DNA from: Otis tarda | Lineage: Eukaryota > Chordata > Aves > Otidiformes > Otididae | NCBI GenBank assembly: GCA_026413225.1 | Contig: CM048552.1 | Span: 195,313,553-195,377,552 of the forward strand | Length of the DNA stretch: 64,000 nt | Direction of reading: 5' to 3' | Notes under the pieces: generated by a model | What the model was told of the DNA's origin: nothing | Seen by the model: the letters and a program-made list of their open reading frames with translations, nothing else | The model's database searches: none | Position numbers and translations under genes: made by a program | Shown here: one piece after another, positions 22,521-35,500 of the stretch | How the letters are laid out: each line of letters begins with the position of its first letter | Numbering within the stretch: the stretch's first letter is position 1

Positions 22521-23924
22521 CTGCATTAAATCACTGTTTAAAACCACAGGAGCTTCAGCATAGAGAACTCATGGGTAAGGGGGAATGGGATAGCACAGGT
22601 AGGTGGGTATGACCTAGAGTGCACACGCTGTTCCAGGCAGTGCCATTGGGAAGGCTGGAGCATCCTCAGGTCTTTTAGCAAGTTCCCACCTGTGTAAAAG
22701 GCTTTTTTTTTTTACAGGAGCGAGTGTCAGTTATTTGTGCCAGTAGAACTAAGACTGTGTAAGGTCTTCATTCATTTACATGAATGGCAGAACCTAATGT
22801 AGCTATCGATCACTTTTAGATTTTCTAAGAAATAATATGCACTCTAAACTTCATTGGAAAACTTGCTTACCTCCTTGTTTTGTCATAACTTCTTTGATTG
22901 CAGCATTGCATCCAAAGAAGAAACTTGACTCACATATTCTGATTTCCAAGCAAATGTCTAATCTGATGCTGTGTTTGATACTTAAGAGACACAGGAGATG
23001 TGTTTTCAGTCTTTTACTCCAGAGATATATATCTGCAGTGTCGAGGAGTAGTTCTGTGATAATTTCTCAGAAAGTTCAGGATAATACTGGAAAGATATTT
23101 GTGAACTCAACAAGATTTCCTGGTTTGTTTGGTTTTATTGTCTCCATCCAAGTAGGATCTGTATGAAGGAATAAACAACCCTTCCAAAGGTGATTTAAAA
23201 ATTATTTTCCTTTAAACCAGGCCTGAACTTCTAGCTGTTCGAGCTTTGGTGACAAATTCAAGCAGCAGATTTCAGGAATGTCAAGCTACACATCTCTACT
23301 ACTGATTATTGCATTTAGAAATAGCCTCCACGTAGCCCTTGCCAGAATCCCTGGAAGACTTTTGTTTACACTAGAACATTTTAGTACGCCAGAACTTATG
23401 GCCCAGTTGTGTCATGTTAATTCACTCTGATCTGTACCTTTCCTTGTAAGTGGGTGGGGCTGGCAGACTTTGACCCTGAGATTTTTTATTCAAACCAACA
23501 TAACTTCAGGGCTAGACTGTGGTATGTCCTCATGCGAAGCAATGAGAGTGACTCCCTGGACCATTTCCTAACAACTGGGCTGTGCTGCATCCCTAAATCT
23601 AAAAAATATTTCTGTAGTGCCAAGCAGGGTGAGTGAGTCAGATCCCTTCTGGAACTGTTTCTCTGGAAAATTGTCACAGTGCTTAGAGACTCATTCATCT
23701 GAGGTATCCCATAGGCATATGTTATGCCTTTCAAATCATTGCTGAAAATCAAGATTAACACTTGTCCTCTGCAACTGATTCTTTACAAGCTGTCTTTATT
23801 GTGTCATTTTGCATCAGAATGCAGAGTTAGTGACCTAATGTGTGCATGTAGGAATTGCACGAATAAAACAGTGAGAGAGCTTCCAGCTTCATCTGGACCA
23901 GAGTATATATCTAATTAAGTCATA
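22521..23924. other. Unique DNA between two CR1 elements
   Basis: No gene is recognised. The segment 23,467-23,628 is open in one + strand frame for 53 codons, contains LWYVLMRSNESDSLDHFL, and ends at a donor-like CAGG|GTGAGTGAG. Its acceptor (GGGGCTGGCAG) lacks a pyrimidine tract and the antisense frame is open too, so it is only a weak exon candidate. Confidence 0.45.
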
Positions 23925-24920
23925 TTTAGCTGCAAGCTGGTACGAGAGCCTACCAGGGGTGGTGCCCTGATTGACCTACTCTTTACTAAAAGAGAAGGAC
24001 TGGTGGGAGACGTGAAGGTTGGGCACTGTCTTGGGCAGAGCGACCATGAAATTGTAGAATTCTCTATTCTTGGAGATGTCAGAAGGATCACTAGCAGAAC
24101 GGCTATCCTGAACTTCAAGAGGGCGGACTTTGACTTGTTCAGGACGCTTGTTGCAAGGGTCCCTTGGGAGTCGCTCCTTAAGGGTAAAGGGGTCCAGGAA
24201 GCCTGGATGCTCCTCAAGATGGAGATCTTAAAGGCACAAGAACAGGCTGTTCCTGAATGCCGTAAGGCGAGCCGTGTGTGGATGAACCGGGAACTGTTGT
24301 TGAGGCTCCGGAAGAAAAAGAGAGTCTATGTCCTCTGGAAGAAGGGACAGGCTACTTGGGGAGATTACAAAGAAGTTTCTAAGGTATGCAGGGAGGAAGT
24401 TAGGAAGGCAAAAGCTCAGCATGAACTCAGATTGGCCACTGCAGTAAAAGAGAACAAGAAATCCTTTTACAAATATACCAGTGGTAAGAGAAGAAATAAG
24501 GAGAATTTACACCCTTTACTTGATGCAGCGGGGAATGTGACCACTGAGGATAAGGAGAAGGCTGAGGTCCTCAACGCCTTCTTTACTTCTGCCTTTAATA
24601 GGCAGATCAGTTATCCTCAGGGCACTTTATGCCCTAATCTGGAAGTCTGGGATGCCAGGCCGATTACACCCCCTGTGGTACAGGTGGAGACAGTTAGAGA
24701 GCTCCTCCTCCATCTGGACTGCCACAAGTCCATGGGACCGGTCGGGCTCCATCCTAGGGTGCTAAGGGAGTTGGTGGAGGTGATTGCCGAGCCGCTCTCG
24801 GCCATCTACCAGCGCTCCTGGTTATCTGGGGAGGTCCTGGAGGATTGGAGGCTTGCCGATGTGACTCCCATCTACAAGAAGGGCCGTAAGGAGGATCCGG
24901 GGAAACTACTGTCAGCCTGA
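23919..24920 (+). pseudogene. CR1 ORF2, first part: endonuclease end and start of reverse transcriptase
   Basis: The frame is open from the stop at 23,916 to a TGA at 24,918-24,920. CR1 homology begins at about 23,925 with KLVREPTRGGALIDLLFT. The SDHE motif at about 24,039-24,050 is the last catalytic motif of the APE-type endonuclease that nicks target DNA; the rest of that domain is missing. A linker follows (FKRADFDLFRTLV, then WMNRELLLRLRKKKRVY). Next come NAFFTSAF and VLEDWRLADVTPIYKKG at about 24,832-24,885, the start of the reverse transcriptase. The frame breaks at EDPG, where a consensus CR1 would continue in frame into the next reverse transcriptase block. The likely cause is a small insertion plus a small deletion, net minus four bases. 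The Met at 24,003 is internal and not a natural start. Confidence 0.93.
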
Positions 24921-26170
24921 CCTCAGTACCCGGGAAAGTTATGGAGCAAATCATCTTGGGTGAGATCACTCAGCATATGAGTGGCATCCAGGGGATCAGG
25001 CCCAGCCAGCACGGGTTCACGAAAGGCAGGTCGTGCTTGACCAACCTCATTTCCTTTTACGACTGGGTGACCAGACTGGTGGATGAGGGAAAGGCTGTTG
25101 ATGTGGTCTACCTGGACTTCAGCAAAGCCTTTGACACGGTCTCTCACAGTATTCTCCTAGGGAAACTGGCTGCCTGTGGACTGGGTAGGTATACCCTTCT
25201 TTGGATAAAGAACTGGCTAGGGAGCCGTGCCCAGCGGGTAGTAGTTAATGGAGTCAAGTCCAGCTGGCAGCCTGTTACAAGTGGTGTCCCCCAGGGGTCG
25301 GTACTTGGGCCCATCTTGTTCAATATCTTTACTGATGACCTAGACGAGGGGATTGAGTGTACCCTCAGTAAGTTTGCAGATGACACCAAGTTGGGTGGCG
25401 GTGTTGATGTGCCTGAGGGTAGGGAGGCCCTTCAGAGGGATCTGGATAGGCTGGATCGCTGGGCTGAGCTGAATGGGATGAGGTTCAACAAGGCCAAGTG
25501 TCGGGTCCTGCATTTTGGCCACAACAACCCCATGCAGCGCTATAGGCTCGGAGCTGAGTGGCTGGAGGACTGTGAAGAGGAAAGGGACCTGGGGGTGTTG
25601 GTTGATGCTCAGCTGAACATGAGCCGACAGTGTGCCCAGGTGGCCAAGAGGGCCAATGGCATCCTGGCCTGCATTAGAAATAGTGTGGCCAGCAGGAGCA
25701 GGGAGGTAATCATCCCCCTGTATTCGGCGCTGGTGAGGCCGCACCTCAAGTATTGTGTTCAGTTTTGGGCCCCTCACTACAAGAAAGACATTGAAGCCCT
25801 GGAACGTGTCCAGAGAAGGGCAACAAAGCTGGTGAGGGGTCTGGAGCACAAGTCTTATGAGGAACGGCTGAGAGAGTTGGGATTGTTCAGTCTGGAGAAG
25901 AGGAGGCTCAGGGGAGATCTCATTGCACTCTATAGCTTCCTGAAGGCAGGTTGTGATGAGCAGGGGTTTGGCCTCTTCTCCCAGGCAACAAGCAGGACCC
26001 AAGGAAATGGCCACAAGTTGTACCAGAGGTTTAGATTGGACGTGAGGAAAAACTTTTTCTCCCAAAGAGTGGTCAGGCACTGGAATGGCCTGCCCAGGGA
26101 GGTGGTGGAGTTGCCGTCCCTGGCAGTGTTCAAGAGGCGGCTTGATGAGAAGCTACAAGATATGGTTTAG
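24921..26170 (+). pseudogene. CR1 ORF2, second part: reverse transcriptase core and C-terminus
   Basis: After the frameshift the ORF2 frame continues uninterrupted for over 400 codons to the natural stop. Counting from the internal Met at 24,941, YLDFSKAFD (residues 57-65, RT motif A aspartate), [11 protein letters not shown] (114-124, motif B) and FADD (145-148, the catalytic YXDD-equivalent, codons from 25,373) are all intact. Downstream are [25 protein letters not shown] and [12 protein letters not shown], then the usual C-terminus [17 protein letters not shown]. The family protein primes reverse transcription of its RNA at nicked target DNA. This copy lacks most of the endonuclease and is separated from its N-terminal part, so autonomous activity is not expected. 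Lack of stops in this half implies a young age. Confidence 0.95.
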
Positions 26171-26200
26171 TAGCTGTGGCAGCAATGGTAGTGGGAAGAC

Positions 26201-26236
26201 GGTTGGACTAGATGATCTTATAGGTCCCATCCAACC
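26201..26236 (+). promoter_or_regulatory. CR1 3' hairpin
   Basis: GGTTGGA at 26,201-26,207 is complementary to TCCAACC at 26,230-26,236, with the conserved CTAGATGATCTTATAGG-type loop between them. In CR1 families this stem near the 3' end of the RNA is thought to be recognised by the element's own reverse transcriptase. Equivalent stems are visible in the copies at 17,023-17,870 and 10,996-11,243. Confidence 0.7.
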
Positions 26237-26241
26237 ATGTA

Positions 26242-26272
26242 ATTCTATGATTCTATGATTCTATGATTCTAT
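26242..26272 (+). repeat. CR1 terminal octamer array (ATTCTATG)n
   Basis: Three full ATTCTATG units and one partial unit end the element, as expected for CR1, which has an octamer tail in place of poly(A). The array marks the 3' boundary of the insertion. Confidence 0.95.
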
Positions 26273-29200
26273 CACTTGATTACTGAAACCCCTTCCAGTG
26301 TCATGCTAGCAGCTCAGCTTGTACAGAAAAGCTGATTACTTCCCTTTCCAGGGCATTCAGTGAGATCCCTCCTCTGAATATTTAACATTAGGTCAAAAAA
26401 AAAAACCTCACCTCACTGTCTTTGTGGGACTGGACTCTCCATCTTATCCTCAGGGGGAAAAAAAAAAATCATTTTAGCTAATACATTTTACATTTCCCCT
26501 GCTTTGAGTCAGAATCCTGCGAGTAAAGGATGAGTCAGAAAGCCAAAATGTTTTTTTGAAGAGACGACTACATTTTATGAAGGATGACTTGTTACAGTAA
26601 CCCTCGTGCTCAGAGGTGGTTTCCCACAGAGGGGCATGGAAGGGATGAATACGTCCCACTGGCTTTGGACAGGGCCAGCCCCTAAATGTACATATACACT
26701 GCAGTGGCTGCTGTAACTGCAGCTTGTGTAAATGGCCCTGACCCCAGAGCAACATCACAGAGTGAACGTGCTTGCTGCTGCTTGGGTTGCTGTGCCAGAA
26801 GAGTGCTCAGCAAGAAGCTGCCATCCTGCCTAGGGTGGGCTTTGTAGCCTGCACTGAACTCTGAACTGGCACAGTCCTGTGGCTGCTAGGATCCAAGTTA
26901 GCCCATTTTAGGTGCGTTCCTGTCAGCCCCTGTGTCTCAGTAAAGCAAGGCAACCTTTTGTACAGTCTTTGCTCCAAGAATGCTATGGGAAGTGGCATTG
27001 AGTGGTGAGCAGATAGATGCCCTTTGGAGTTAACACTTTTCTGACATGCTGGAGGGGATGGTGTTCCTCTTCCACATTACATTTTTTGAAAGACAATGAT
27101 GTTTGATCCCAGGGGAACTTGGAGGATTGTCTACAAAATAAGAATTTATCCCATTTGAGGATAATTTTGTCTATGCCATGTACTACATACATAAGCAAAT
27201 TTGTTAGCAGAAAGGGCCATTCACTGAAGCCTGAAGCATAGTCCTAAGAGGAGAAGGATGTCCAAGTGGCTTTGGAGCACTCTGAGACAGGAAAAAATAG
27301 ATTTATTTCTCTGCTCTGTTGCAACACTTGTGCATGTGCCATAGAAATAACGTGGGCTGGTATTTGTGAAAGTACTCACTGCCTAAGGATGTAGAGTGCG
27401 GACTGCCATCCATGCCAAGTACCTTGATGGCTGGTAAAATTAAATTCAGCACAAGCAGCTGTGGCCAGCAGGACTGGGGACGAGGGACTGCAAGAGGACA
27501 CAGGAGAACTCTGATAGCTTCTGCCTCATTCACATGTGTGCACTGAAGGTCCACCACGGATTAGCAAAGATTCTGGCCTGACACTCTTCTAGCCCAGAGG
27601 AGGTCACAGGGAGGAGAAGAGGAACAGAGAGAGGCAGCATGGATACTTCCCAGAATAGTGTCCCAACTGGCACTGTTTCATGGCTTAGAGGCTGTCAGAA
27701 AGTTGAGCACTCAGTGAAATGTCAAACATCCCACTACAGCCTGAGGTTTCCAGGAATCTTACCCATGGTCTTTGTTATTTCAGAGTGCTGCTCACAATGT
27801 CTGTGTTAAAGATTTTCCTGCATTTGTAGAAACATGCAAAATAGATATGCAGCATCCTGCCAGCCTGTGCCAGGGAAGCTGATTAAAACTAAAGGACCTT
27901 GTTCTGATATAGTCATACCATCATCAGCTCATGAAAAGTGAGGACTTAACTGGGATGGTTTCTATGGACAGGTATATTAAGAACACACTAGGGTTTATTG
28001 GCGGTGCTGAAAGGATGAAGTGCACCTGAATAAAGGAGCTTGGTCACTGAACGACACTGGTAAATGAGTGACCAGTGTAGCTCTGGTGCCTTTTAATAAA
28101 TAAACCATTTGACTAGAAAAAAAAATAATGCTGAAACATGCTTAACCATGGCACTTTGAGGACTGTTGCATACCTCCTTCAGAAATAATTTATTGATCTC
28201 TTGATTCTATTATTTATTCACAAAAAAAAAAAGAGCAGTAAACATTTTGGTCTCTTCAAATCTAAAGAGATTTCTGTATTTGCCATATGCTAGCCCAGGC
28301 TTTTGCTGCGTGTCGCTCACACCAGTTGCAATGAGCTGAGAGATTAAAGAGAGTATTTCTTGTTTACCTCCCTGGAAACACAAATACAGTGTTTAAAAAA
28401 GCTCTGGCACTCCAGTGTATGGCTCCTAACTCTAACCCACAAACAAAACACTCCACAGCTGCTTGGATGACAAACTGTGAGGAAACACAGCATGTGACAG
28501 CCTGGTACTCCTGCCTCAACACGGGTTTTGAACAGCTCGCCAAGAACAACGGTTCCAATGGCAGGGAACGGGCATAACAGCTTTCCACAGCTCTTGGGAT
28601 ACAGATAAGCAGAGCTGAGGTGAGGAGCTCCATGAGGTCAGTTGTTTGCTGAGTGGGGTGGGACATCTCCTCCAACCTCACTCACCAGCAGTGATTCGGA
28701 CCAGGCTGACCTGCCACCAGGTAACTGTCTTCCTGGCACCAGAACTGCTGCCCAGGATGATAAAATCTTCCTGTTTGGGTCTTTCACTGAAGCATCCCTC
28801 ACACAACCATCCCTCTCTCAGTGGGAAACTAGCCTGTAGGTCTCCATACAGGAGACCTACCTTAAAAGGACAAGAAAGTGTAATTTAATGCAGAGATCTC
28901 ACTTTCTCTATAACCTGATTTTTTCAGAGGAGACCTTTCAAATGGGCATGCTTGCTTCTTTCATTTTTGTCGCAAAGTCAAATGTAGAAACAACAAGATC
29001 TGCAACTTTTGAACTGAAATTATTCCTCTGACGGGAAGCATCAGCCCTCATAGTGTAAAAAAGTATAGTACAGGGATATTGCACTTGCTTTAATAACAGA
29101 AAACTAAGATTTCTCAAATTACTTGCAGATTGAAAGGATTTGCAGGGCCAGGCTTAGAAAAAGACAGAGGGTGTGTGATTGTACTTGCTGACCAAAGATA

Positions 29201-32200
29201 ATTAGTAAATGCTCTTTGTAGAAGTGCCTGTATTGAACAAAACCAGACAAATAATCGATGAGAAAAAAAATCTGACAAAAATTTTCCCCTTACTGTTGAA
29301 TTGTCTGTGAATTTATTGTATTTTTTCCCTATTCAAAATGTATTTGCTTAGTATTTTTGAAGATCTTTCTCTTCTGCTTTGTTACTAAGAAGGATTCATT
29401 GCACCAGTGGTTTCCAGCCCTCTCTGGGAGACTCTCCCACCCACAGCCTCTTCTTCCCTGCCCCTCCATTCCCAGCAGCACTGTAGGTCTGGGAGATGAA
29501 AGAAGAGGGAGGTGTGTACCATAAACCATCTGGCAGTGCTTCTTTTGTTGTCTTCTGTCACTCTCTTCCCATCTCTGTGCTTCCCATCCTCAGGTGCCCA
29601 GCGCTGCAGGGGCAGGCAGTGCACAGCTCAGGCTCCCTGCATCCCCCTCCCTGGACCCAGCTCTTGCCCAGTGCTTGAGTGCTAGGACTCAGTGTGTCTG
29701 TGTGTGGAGGGACTGAGGGAATATGGAGTGCATTTTGGTTTACAGTGGTGCCTCTCCTGTGCCACAGCCTGCAGCTCAGCAGGGAGGTGAGGTGCTGTCT
29801 CTGCAGTGGAGATGCGGTGCAGGGAAGCACAGCTGATGCTGCATGACTGGCATTAACGTGCCAGAGCTCAACTCTGGGGAGAAGTTGTACAGCACATGCA
29901 CGATTTTTGCCACTCAGGGGTGTTATATTCTCTTCCCTAATTCCTGATCATAACTCTCAAAACTGGGCTTCCTATAAAGCATGATCTGAAATGTACTTTC
30001 TGCACAAGTCCTTAATATTCACTTCAGTATCATTATTTCAACCAATTCCATGGCTGCATAAGTATCTTTGATTTTAGTGGTAGACTGAGATCTAGACATT
30101 GGAACTGATCTTGCTTGTGACTGTCAGGGGAGCTATTTCAAGCTCCTTTTAGTTGAGTACTCATTTTAATATGAGTATGGTGCTTCCTCTCTTCTTCCCT
30201 TTGCCTGGCACACCTCCTTGGCTTGTAAACCTTCCATGGTTCGGGGACGGTCTCTTGCCTTCTGCTTGTTTACTAACACCATTGTGCTCAATTTGGATAG
30301 GAATTTCAAAGTGCAACCATAGTACAAGTAGTAGAGTAATGGTCACAGCAAACTAATTTGCTACAAGAGCTGTAGAAACAGAACATAACAAGAAAATACA
30401 GCTTTAACCTGTTTATGTGTAAGTAGAAGCGATTGAATAGCTTTTTGCAGGGTTTGGGCAAGTTTTACTCAGGTATTACATTTCAGATAGACTACAGAAT
30501 GAATCAGATAATAGTTGGGGAGGGTACTGACGCTGTACTAATGAATTATGCTGTTGAGTGGTTATATAGAAAGGAACTGCCAACCTCATGAATTTCATAC
30601 AGTGTGATTGATTGCTTGACAATTTAATGTGGATTGAAGTCCTTGAACAGTCAGCCTCCCAGATGTTTTTTCTCTCATCTTACATCTCTATTTAGATATC
30701 CTTTATCTCTTTCTTTTTATATGATTTTTTCCATTTACATTTAATTCAGCAAAGAATTCTTTCCTCCTCCTAACTCCTTTTAATTCATTCCCAAGTTTAA
30801 CTGACAAATAAAAAATGCTAGATCTGAAAACTCTGGCAAGCTGCGAGAGGACTGACAAAAACCAAAGTGCACAATGTCTTCCACACTCTGTGAGGCACTG
30901 GAAGCTAACTGCTTATAATTTACCATCAGTTCATAAGATGTGCATAGGTCTGTATGAGTTTATTTGCCTGGGTAATTCCAGTGAAGCAAATGAAAGTATA
31001 CACAGAAGTAAAGTACCTTAGAGTGAACTTACACACAGGCTATGTCTATATTAGACTCAAGCAGGGAGAGATCATGGGCTTGTGCACAGGTTCGCAGTTG
31101 TCTTTATTGCCAGCTTGTTAGGATGCTCCCCTGCGAGAGCCGGGCGCAGGGCAGCCAGCACTCGCTCTGCACCTGGGCAATGTAGATGGAGGCCCTTGTG
31201 GGAAGCTGGGAAAGCTTAGTAATGTGGATATGGCCAAACCATGCCACTTGCCTTTGTGGCAGGAGACCAAACTCTGCCACTAGAACAAATGTAGCCTTAG
31301 AGACCGCTAGAAGAAGAAGATGCAAAGAGCATAAGATCCATGAAATTCTGTGTCCATGGTCAGATGTCTGTGACAGTTTTCATAGCTCGCTCTGTCTTGA
31401 GTAGTTGAAGTGATGCTCTACTTAGGTACATTTTTCAAATATGACTTTATTTTTTTCTGAGCTTTTTGAAGCTTCTTGAAGTCGTCCTGCTCCTTGTCCT
31501 TATGGGCTTCGTGAGTTCCAGAAGCCCCAGCTAGTTCCCTCAGTGTGGCTTCCTCTGTTGATTTTCCAGCTCAAATATAGAGAGCAATCGGACAGCTTGG
31601 TACAGTGTGACTTTTCAGAGACATTTTGTGATGCAAGGCAGTTGGGCTGAGCCGTAGGGATTAGGTTAGCAGTGACAATTCCAACCCACTTCTCAGGAGA
31701 AGAATGGACAAACTGTTCTCTTTGCTGAAACTATTTATGAACTAATGTCCATTTACAGAGAATGGACCTTTTCTTGTTCTGTTCTACCTTTCCTGGAAAT
31801 GTCGTAAAGAGTCATATTCATTAATGCTCTTTAATAAATACAAAAAATGAATTCAAGCTTGTTATTTCAGGAAGAAGTGTGTGGTATGCTTGTAGAGTCA
31901 CAGGATTTATTAATTGCCTTCCTTTAATGCGTTAAATCCTTATCGGTTTGGAAAATACAGCACTCATGTCAGATACTGCAGAAGTACCATTAAAATTAGA
32001 GGTTTTTATAAAGTACGTGCAAAGCAAACCTGTAAGAAAGACAATTGCAGAAGTAGAGCCTAGAATTGCTCTTCTGAGTTACTAAAGAGCAAAATTAGGT
32101 TCTTGACCTGGGTCAATATTTGTAGCATTTCTGTTGCTTAGTGTTTGAAAAATATGTGCCTGGAATACCCGTTAAAATTGTTGCCAAGCAGTCTCAAAAT

Positions 32201-32280
32201 CCACTGTTTGATTCTGATATACACTTTGGAATGAAGCTGTAAGGCCCTGAGGAAGTAAGGTTATTTCCAGGTACTTCGGA
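26273..32280. other. Unique DNA, no gene recognised
   Basis: No CR1 or other recognisable repeat is present. GC-richer patches lie at 26,580-26,990, 28,400-28,850 and 29,390-29,860. They hold several overlapping open frames (up to 105 codons on the minus strand at 28,364-28,681) with no recognisable domain. The remainder is AT-rich with A runs. Confidence 0.5.
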
Positions 32281-32289
32281 AGATCTGTA

Positions 32290-32510
32290 ACAGCTGCTCC
32301 GGTTGCATAAACTGAAGAAGAGTCTGAGCCTTTTTGAATTATTTGAGAGAGAGAGCAAGCGAGCGCTATCAGCCTTGGTTTATTCCTTTTTATTAGTGAA
32401 TGGGCTTATTGCTCTGTTTGAAGGCCAATATAGGCAGAAGTATTATGAGGAGGTTATATATCCTCTCACAACTACTAATGTGATGAGCTGGAAAATGAGC
32501 TGACGGTAAG
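32290..32510. other. Candidate conserved non-coding element or short ORF
   Basis: The + strand is open from after the TAA at about 32,288 to a TGA at 32,501-32,503. The encoded peptide includes LKKSLSLFELFERESKRAL and then YRQKYYEEVIYPLTTTN. The GAGAGAGAGCAAGCGAGCG part and the TTTATTAGTGAATGG part resemble regulatory DNA more than a gene. A GTAAGA follows at 32,507, after the stop. The upstream acceptor candidate (GATCTGTAACAG) is weak. I cannot decide between a chance ORF and a conserved element. Confidence 0.2.
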
Positions 32511-35500
32511 AAAGATGGTCTGTTTTACTCTGAAGAGAATTTAGATCCAAACCCATGAAGATTCAATGCTAGGGACTCAGGTGATTGTTACTGAGGTCAT
32601 TGGCTTTTGTTAATTAGTGCTTTCATACTGTTAATTGCTATTTTCTTTTCTTTATTCCTTTCCTCAATGTAACATCAGATCACCTGGATAAAGTGATGAA
32701 GGAGTTTTGCTTGTAGTGTAGTGCATTGTTAGTAGTCTGCCGGCTGTAAAGCTGTGGTACTTTTCAGGCAGTGCACATAAAAATACAAACCAAAAGGCGA
32801 TAGTAAACTAAAATGGTACAGTGAACTTTTAACAGGGAACTTTTAAAGAAGGAGCTAGCGAAACTTCCTGTCCCCGTGTTGTGCCCTTTCGATATCAACA
32901 GGCGTATAGGAGTCTTCCTAGTAAAAAGGTTATGGGACTCTACAGCTGCATGAATATTTAAGAAGGAAGTGAAAATAAGGGAGAAATGGATACTACAATT
33001 GGCAAGGATATTTCTGAGAAGTGGTAATACAAAAGAAGAGGCGGTAATTTAGGATAGTGTATCATAGGATAAAAAAGAACAATGACTTAAAATAAGTAAT
33101 TTTTGGCTAAGAAGGATGTCTTAACAGTAATTTTGTTCTATTCTATGGTACTTCCTACAGAAAGGATAGTATTTGCATATCTTTTAGGGGTGCCTCTGAC
33201 ACGACTGACATATTTCATATATGGGGTTTTTTGCTTTCATTCTCTTCCCTGATAATCAGTCAATGGTGGCAAAGTCACTGTCACTGCTATTCTTTTAATG
33301 AAATTTTCACATAAAATACAATAGAGGAAATCTAACTTGCTGCAGGAAACTCCATATTCTTTGAGATCTCAGAACTCCATTTTTTTTAGAGAAGAGAAGC
33401 TCTTTAGTACCTGGGCTGTTGGCACATAACCAGTTTACAAAGCATGTATTTACTGATATACATCATACATGGAAGTTTCCTTTTATAGTACAGAAAGTCC
33501 TAAACAACCAAACACATGAATTTCACACTGAAGAACAGTGTTAGTTTCCTCTAAATTTAATCCAGAGCACAAAAGTGCTTTTATAATGCACTGAAAACAA
33601 CACAGTGAAATGAGAGGAGCATATTCAAGAACAGAATATGTTAATGTTAGCCCCAGGAAAACACAATTCCAGATTACCAAATTTGAATGACAGCTGGTTT
33701 TAATCCAAAAATTATTTACTGATCTGATTGTTATGAAACCTTAAGTTAAAAGAATAAAAAAAAAAAAACCTGTGAAGCACCATTTGCAAGAAACTCTAGG
33801 TAGTTTTTATATATGTTTGAAGCCATAAGACTAGGTGATGGAGGCCATATAGCTTAAAACTCCCTTCCTCTGGAAAAAAAAAAAAATCATGCCAGAACAT
33901 AAGGAGAAATGTCAGAACATAAGGAGAAATGTGTCTCCTAGGACATGTGGTTTCAAGATCTTAGCCCATCGAAGGATACTAATCACTCTGCCAAAGGCAG
34001 CGCTGCCTGAGAAGCTTCACAGGCTTTCAAAAGAAGCACTCATTAGTGATAGGGTTGGATTCCTCATCAAGGCACTTTTTTCCTCCCTTAATTGCTAATG
34101 GACTCATATAAATCCAATTTGAATCCACTGAATCTCTGAAAAACTGAGGATAGAGATTAGCTTGGAGAAGAGAATCAACAGCACAAGATGCACCCAGTGT
34201 TACTAGCCAGCAAACAAGGGTGAGGGATGTTGTAATTAGGTGAATCGATTAAATTTTCTATTATGCTCCTACTAACACAGATGCAGCTTGTATCCTGGAG
34301 CTCTCATCCTGCTTAATTTGCAAAACATTCCTGCAGAGGTATTTACTGTTGTTCATGTGGGTCTTGCTGGCAGCAACATGAGGGGCAGGCACAGCGCACG
34401 GGCACAGTGCCTGCCTACAGAGCAGGAAAGTTGGCGCAAGAAAGGCTCTCAGTGCTTCGGGTGTGAATAGCACTCAGATACTGTGGTGACAGGGATAATA
34501 AAAATGCCTGGATAGAGACAATGGTGGCCATTAAAGAGAGAAACATTTACAAGTATTAGTGCTCATTATAGATCAGTGCCCTTCCTAGAACATCTCTATG
34601 GGCTAAAGAGGCTTCCACCTCCACTTGCTTGTTGTTGCTTGTGTGAACACTCCCTAGCCCCTTTCCAGTAAAACAAACTGGACTAAATAGTTTAAGTAAT
34701 TCAGCTCATTCTGACGGAGACAGGTCAGGGAGTGATCACAGAGACATATCTGCTAACAGCTATCTGAGGGGGTAACCTTCAGCAGGGTGCCAGCGATCAG
34801 CTGGGCATGGGCTGGGAGGGGCAACACAGGTTAGAAGAGGGGTTGTATCCACAGATTCAGATGCTGTGACAATCACTTTTCCTCATTTTTCTGGAGAATG
34901 GTGATACTTTCTTAGGCATTGCTGCACTGTAACTGTTGGAAGTTTGGACATCTATAGCAGGCACAGGAGGTGAAAAAAGACCAGTTTGCAGCACATCTGT
35001 TAAAGACTGCTGAGAGTGGATGGGGAAGGGTTTACACCAGACACAAAAACTTTCAAGCTGAAAAAATATTTTAATTTTCCTGTTGTCTGTCTCCCAGCCC
35101 TAAATTCTTTATTCCACCAACATCTTATATTCACTGTTATTTCTTCTGGATATTCTGGTTGACTTTTGTTAAGTGAGCGCACTGGATTAAGGAAATTATC
35201 TATTCAAGAGCCCTGTCTTTTAGTATAAACAACCTGATAAAGCAACTTTATAACTGGCCTTTTTTAGTTTGAAAGTACCTAGGAAAGGACCCAGTGCATA
35301 AACCAGGATGTTTGAAATCCCACCACATGCAAAATTACCCAACGTGTTCCCGTGCAAAGAGAGGAAAAATACATGATCCTGATTGAGCAAGGTATTTTGG
35401 CATACATCTAACTCTAAACATGTGAATAATCCCATTGCATGTCATAGATATACTCTTGCAGTAGAATAATAGGCCATGTGCCGCAGTAAATATGTATAAC

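Larger units (their letters stand above)
23925..26272 (+). mobile_element. Long, young CR1 retrotransposon (5' truncated)
   Basis: This is the longest mobile element in the window, about 2.35 kb of a family whose full length is around 4-5 kb. It starts inside the endonuclease part of ORF2 and keeps the SDH motif, the whole reverse transcriptase, the C-terminal region, the natural TAG stop at 26,168-26,170, the 3' hairpin and the (ATTCTATG)n tail. ORF1 and the 5' end are missing, as is usual after incomplete reverse transcription. Apart from one frameshift near 24,905-24,925 the frame is clean, so insertion was comparatively recent. No target-site duplication is obvious at the edges. Confidence 0.95.

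Noticed and set aside
25340..26080. 246-codon open frame on the minus strand
   Set aside because: It is antisense to the intact CR1 reverse transcriptase frame and has no independent evidence.
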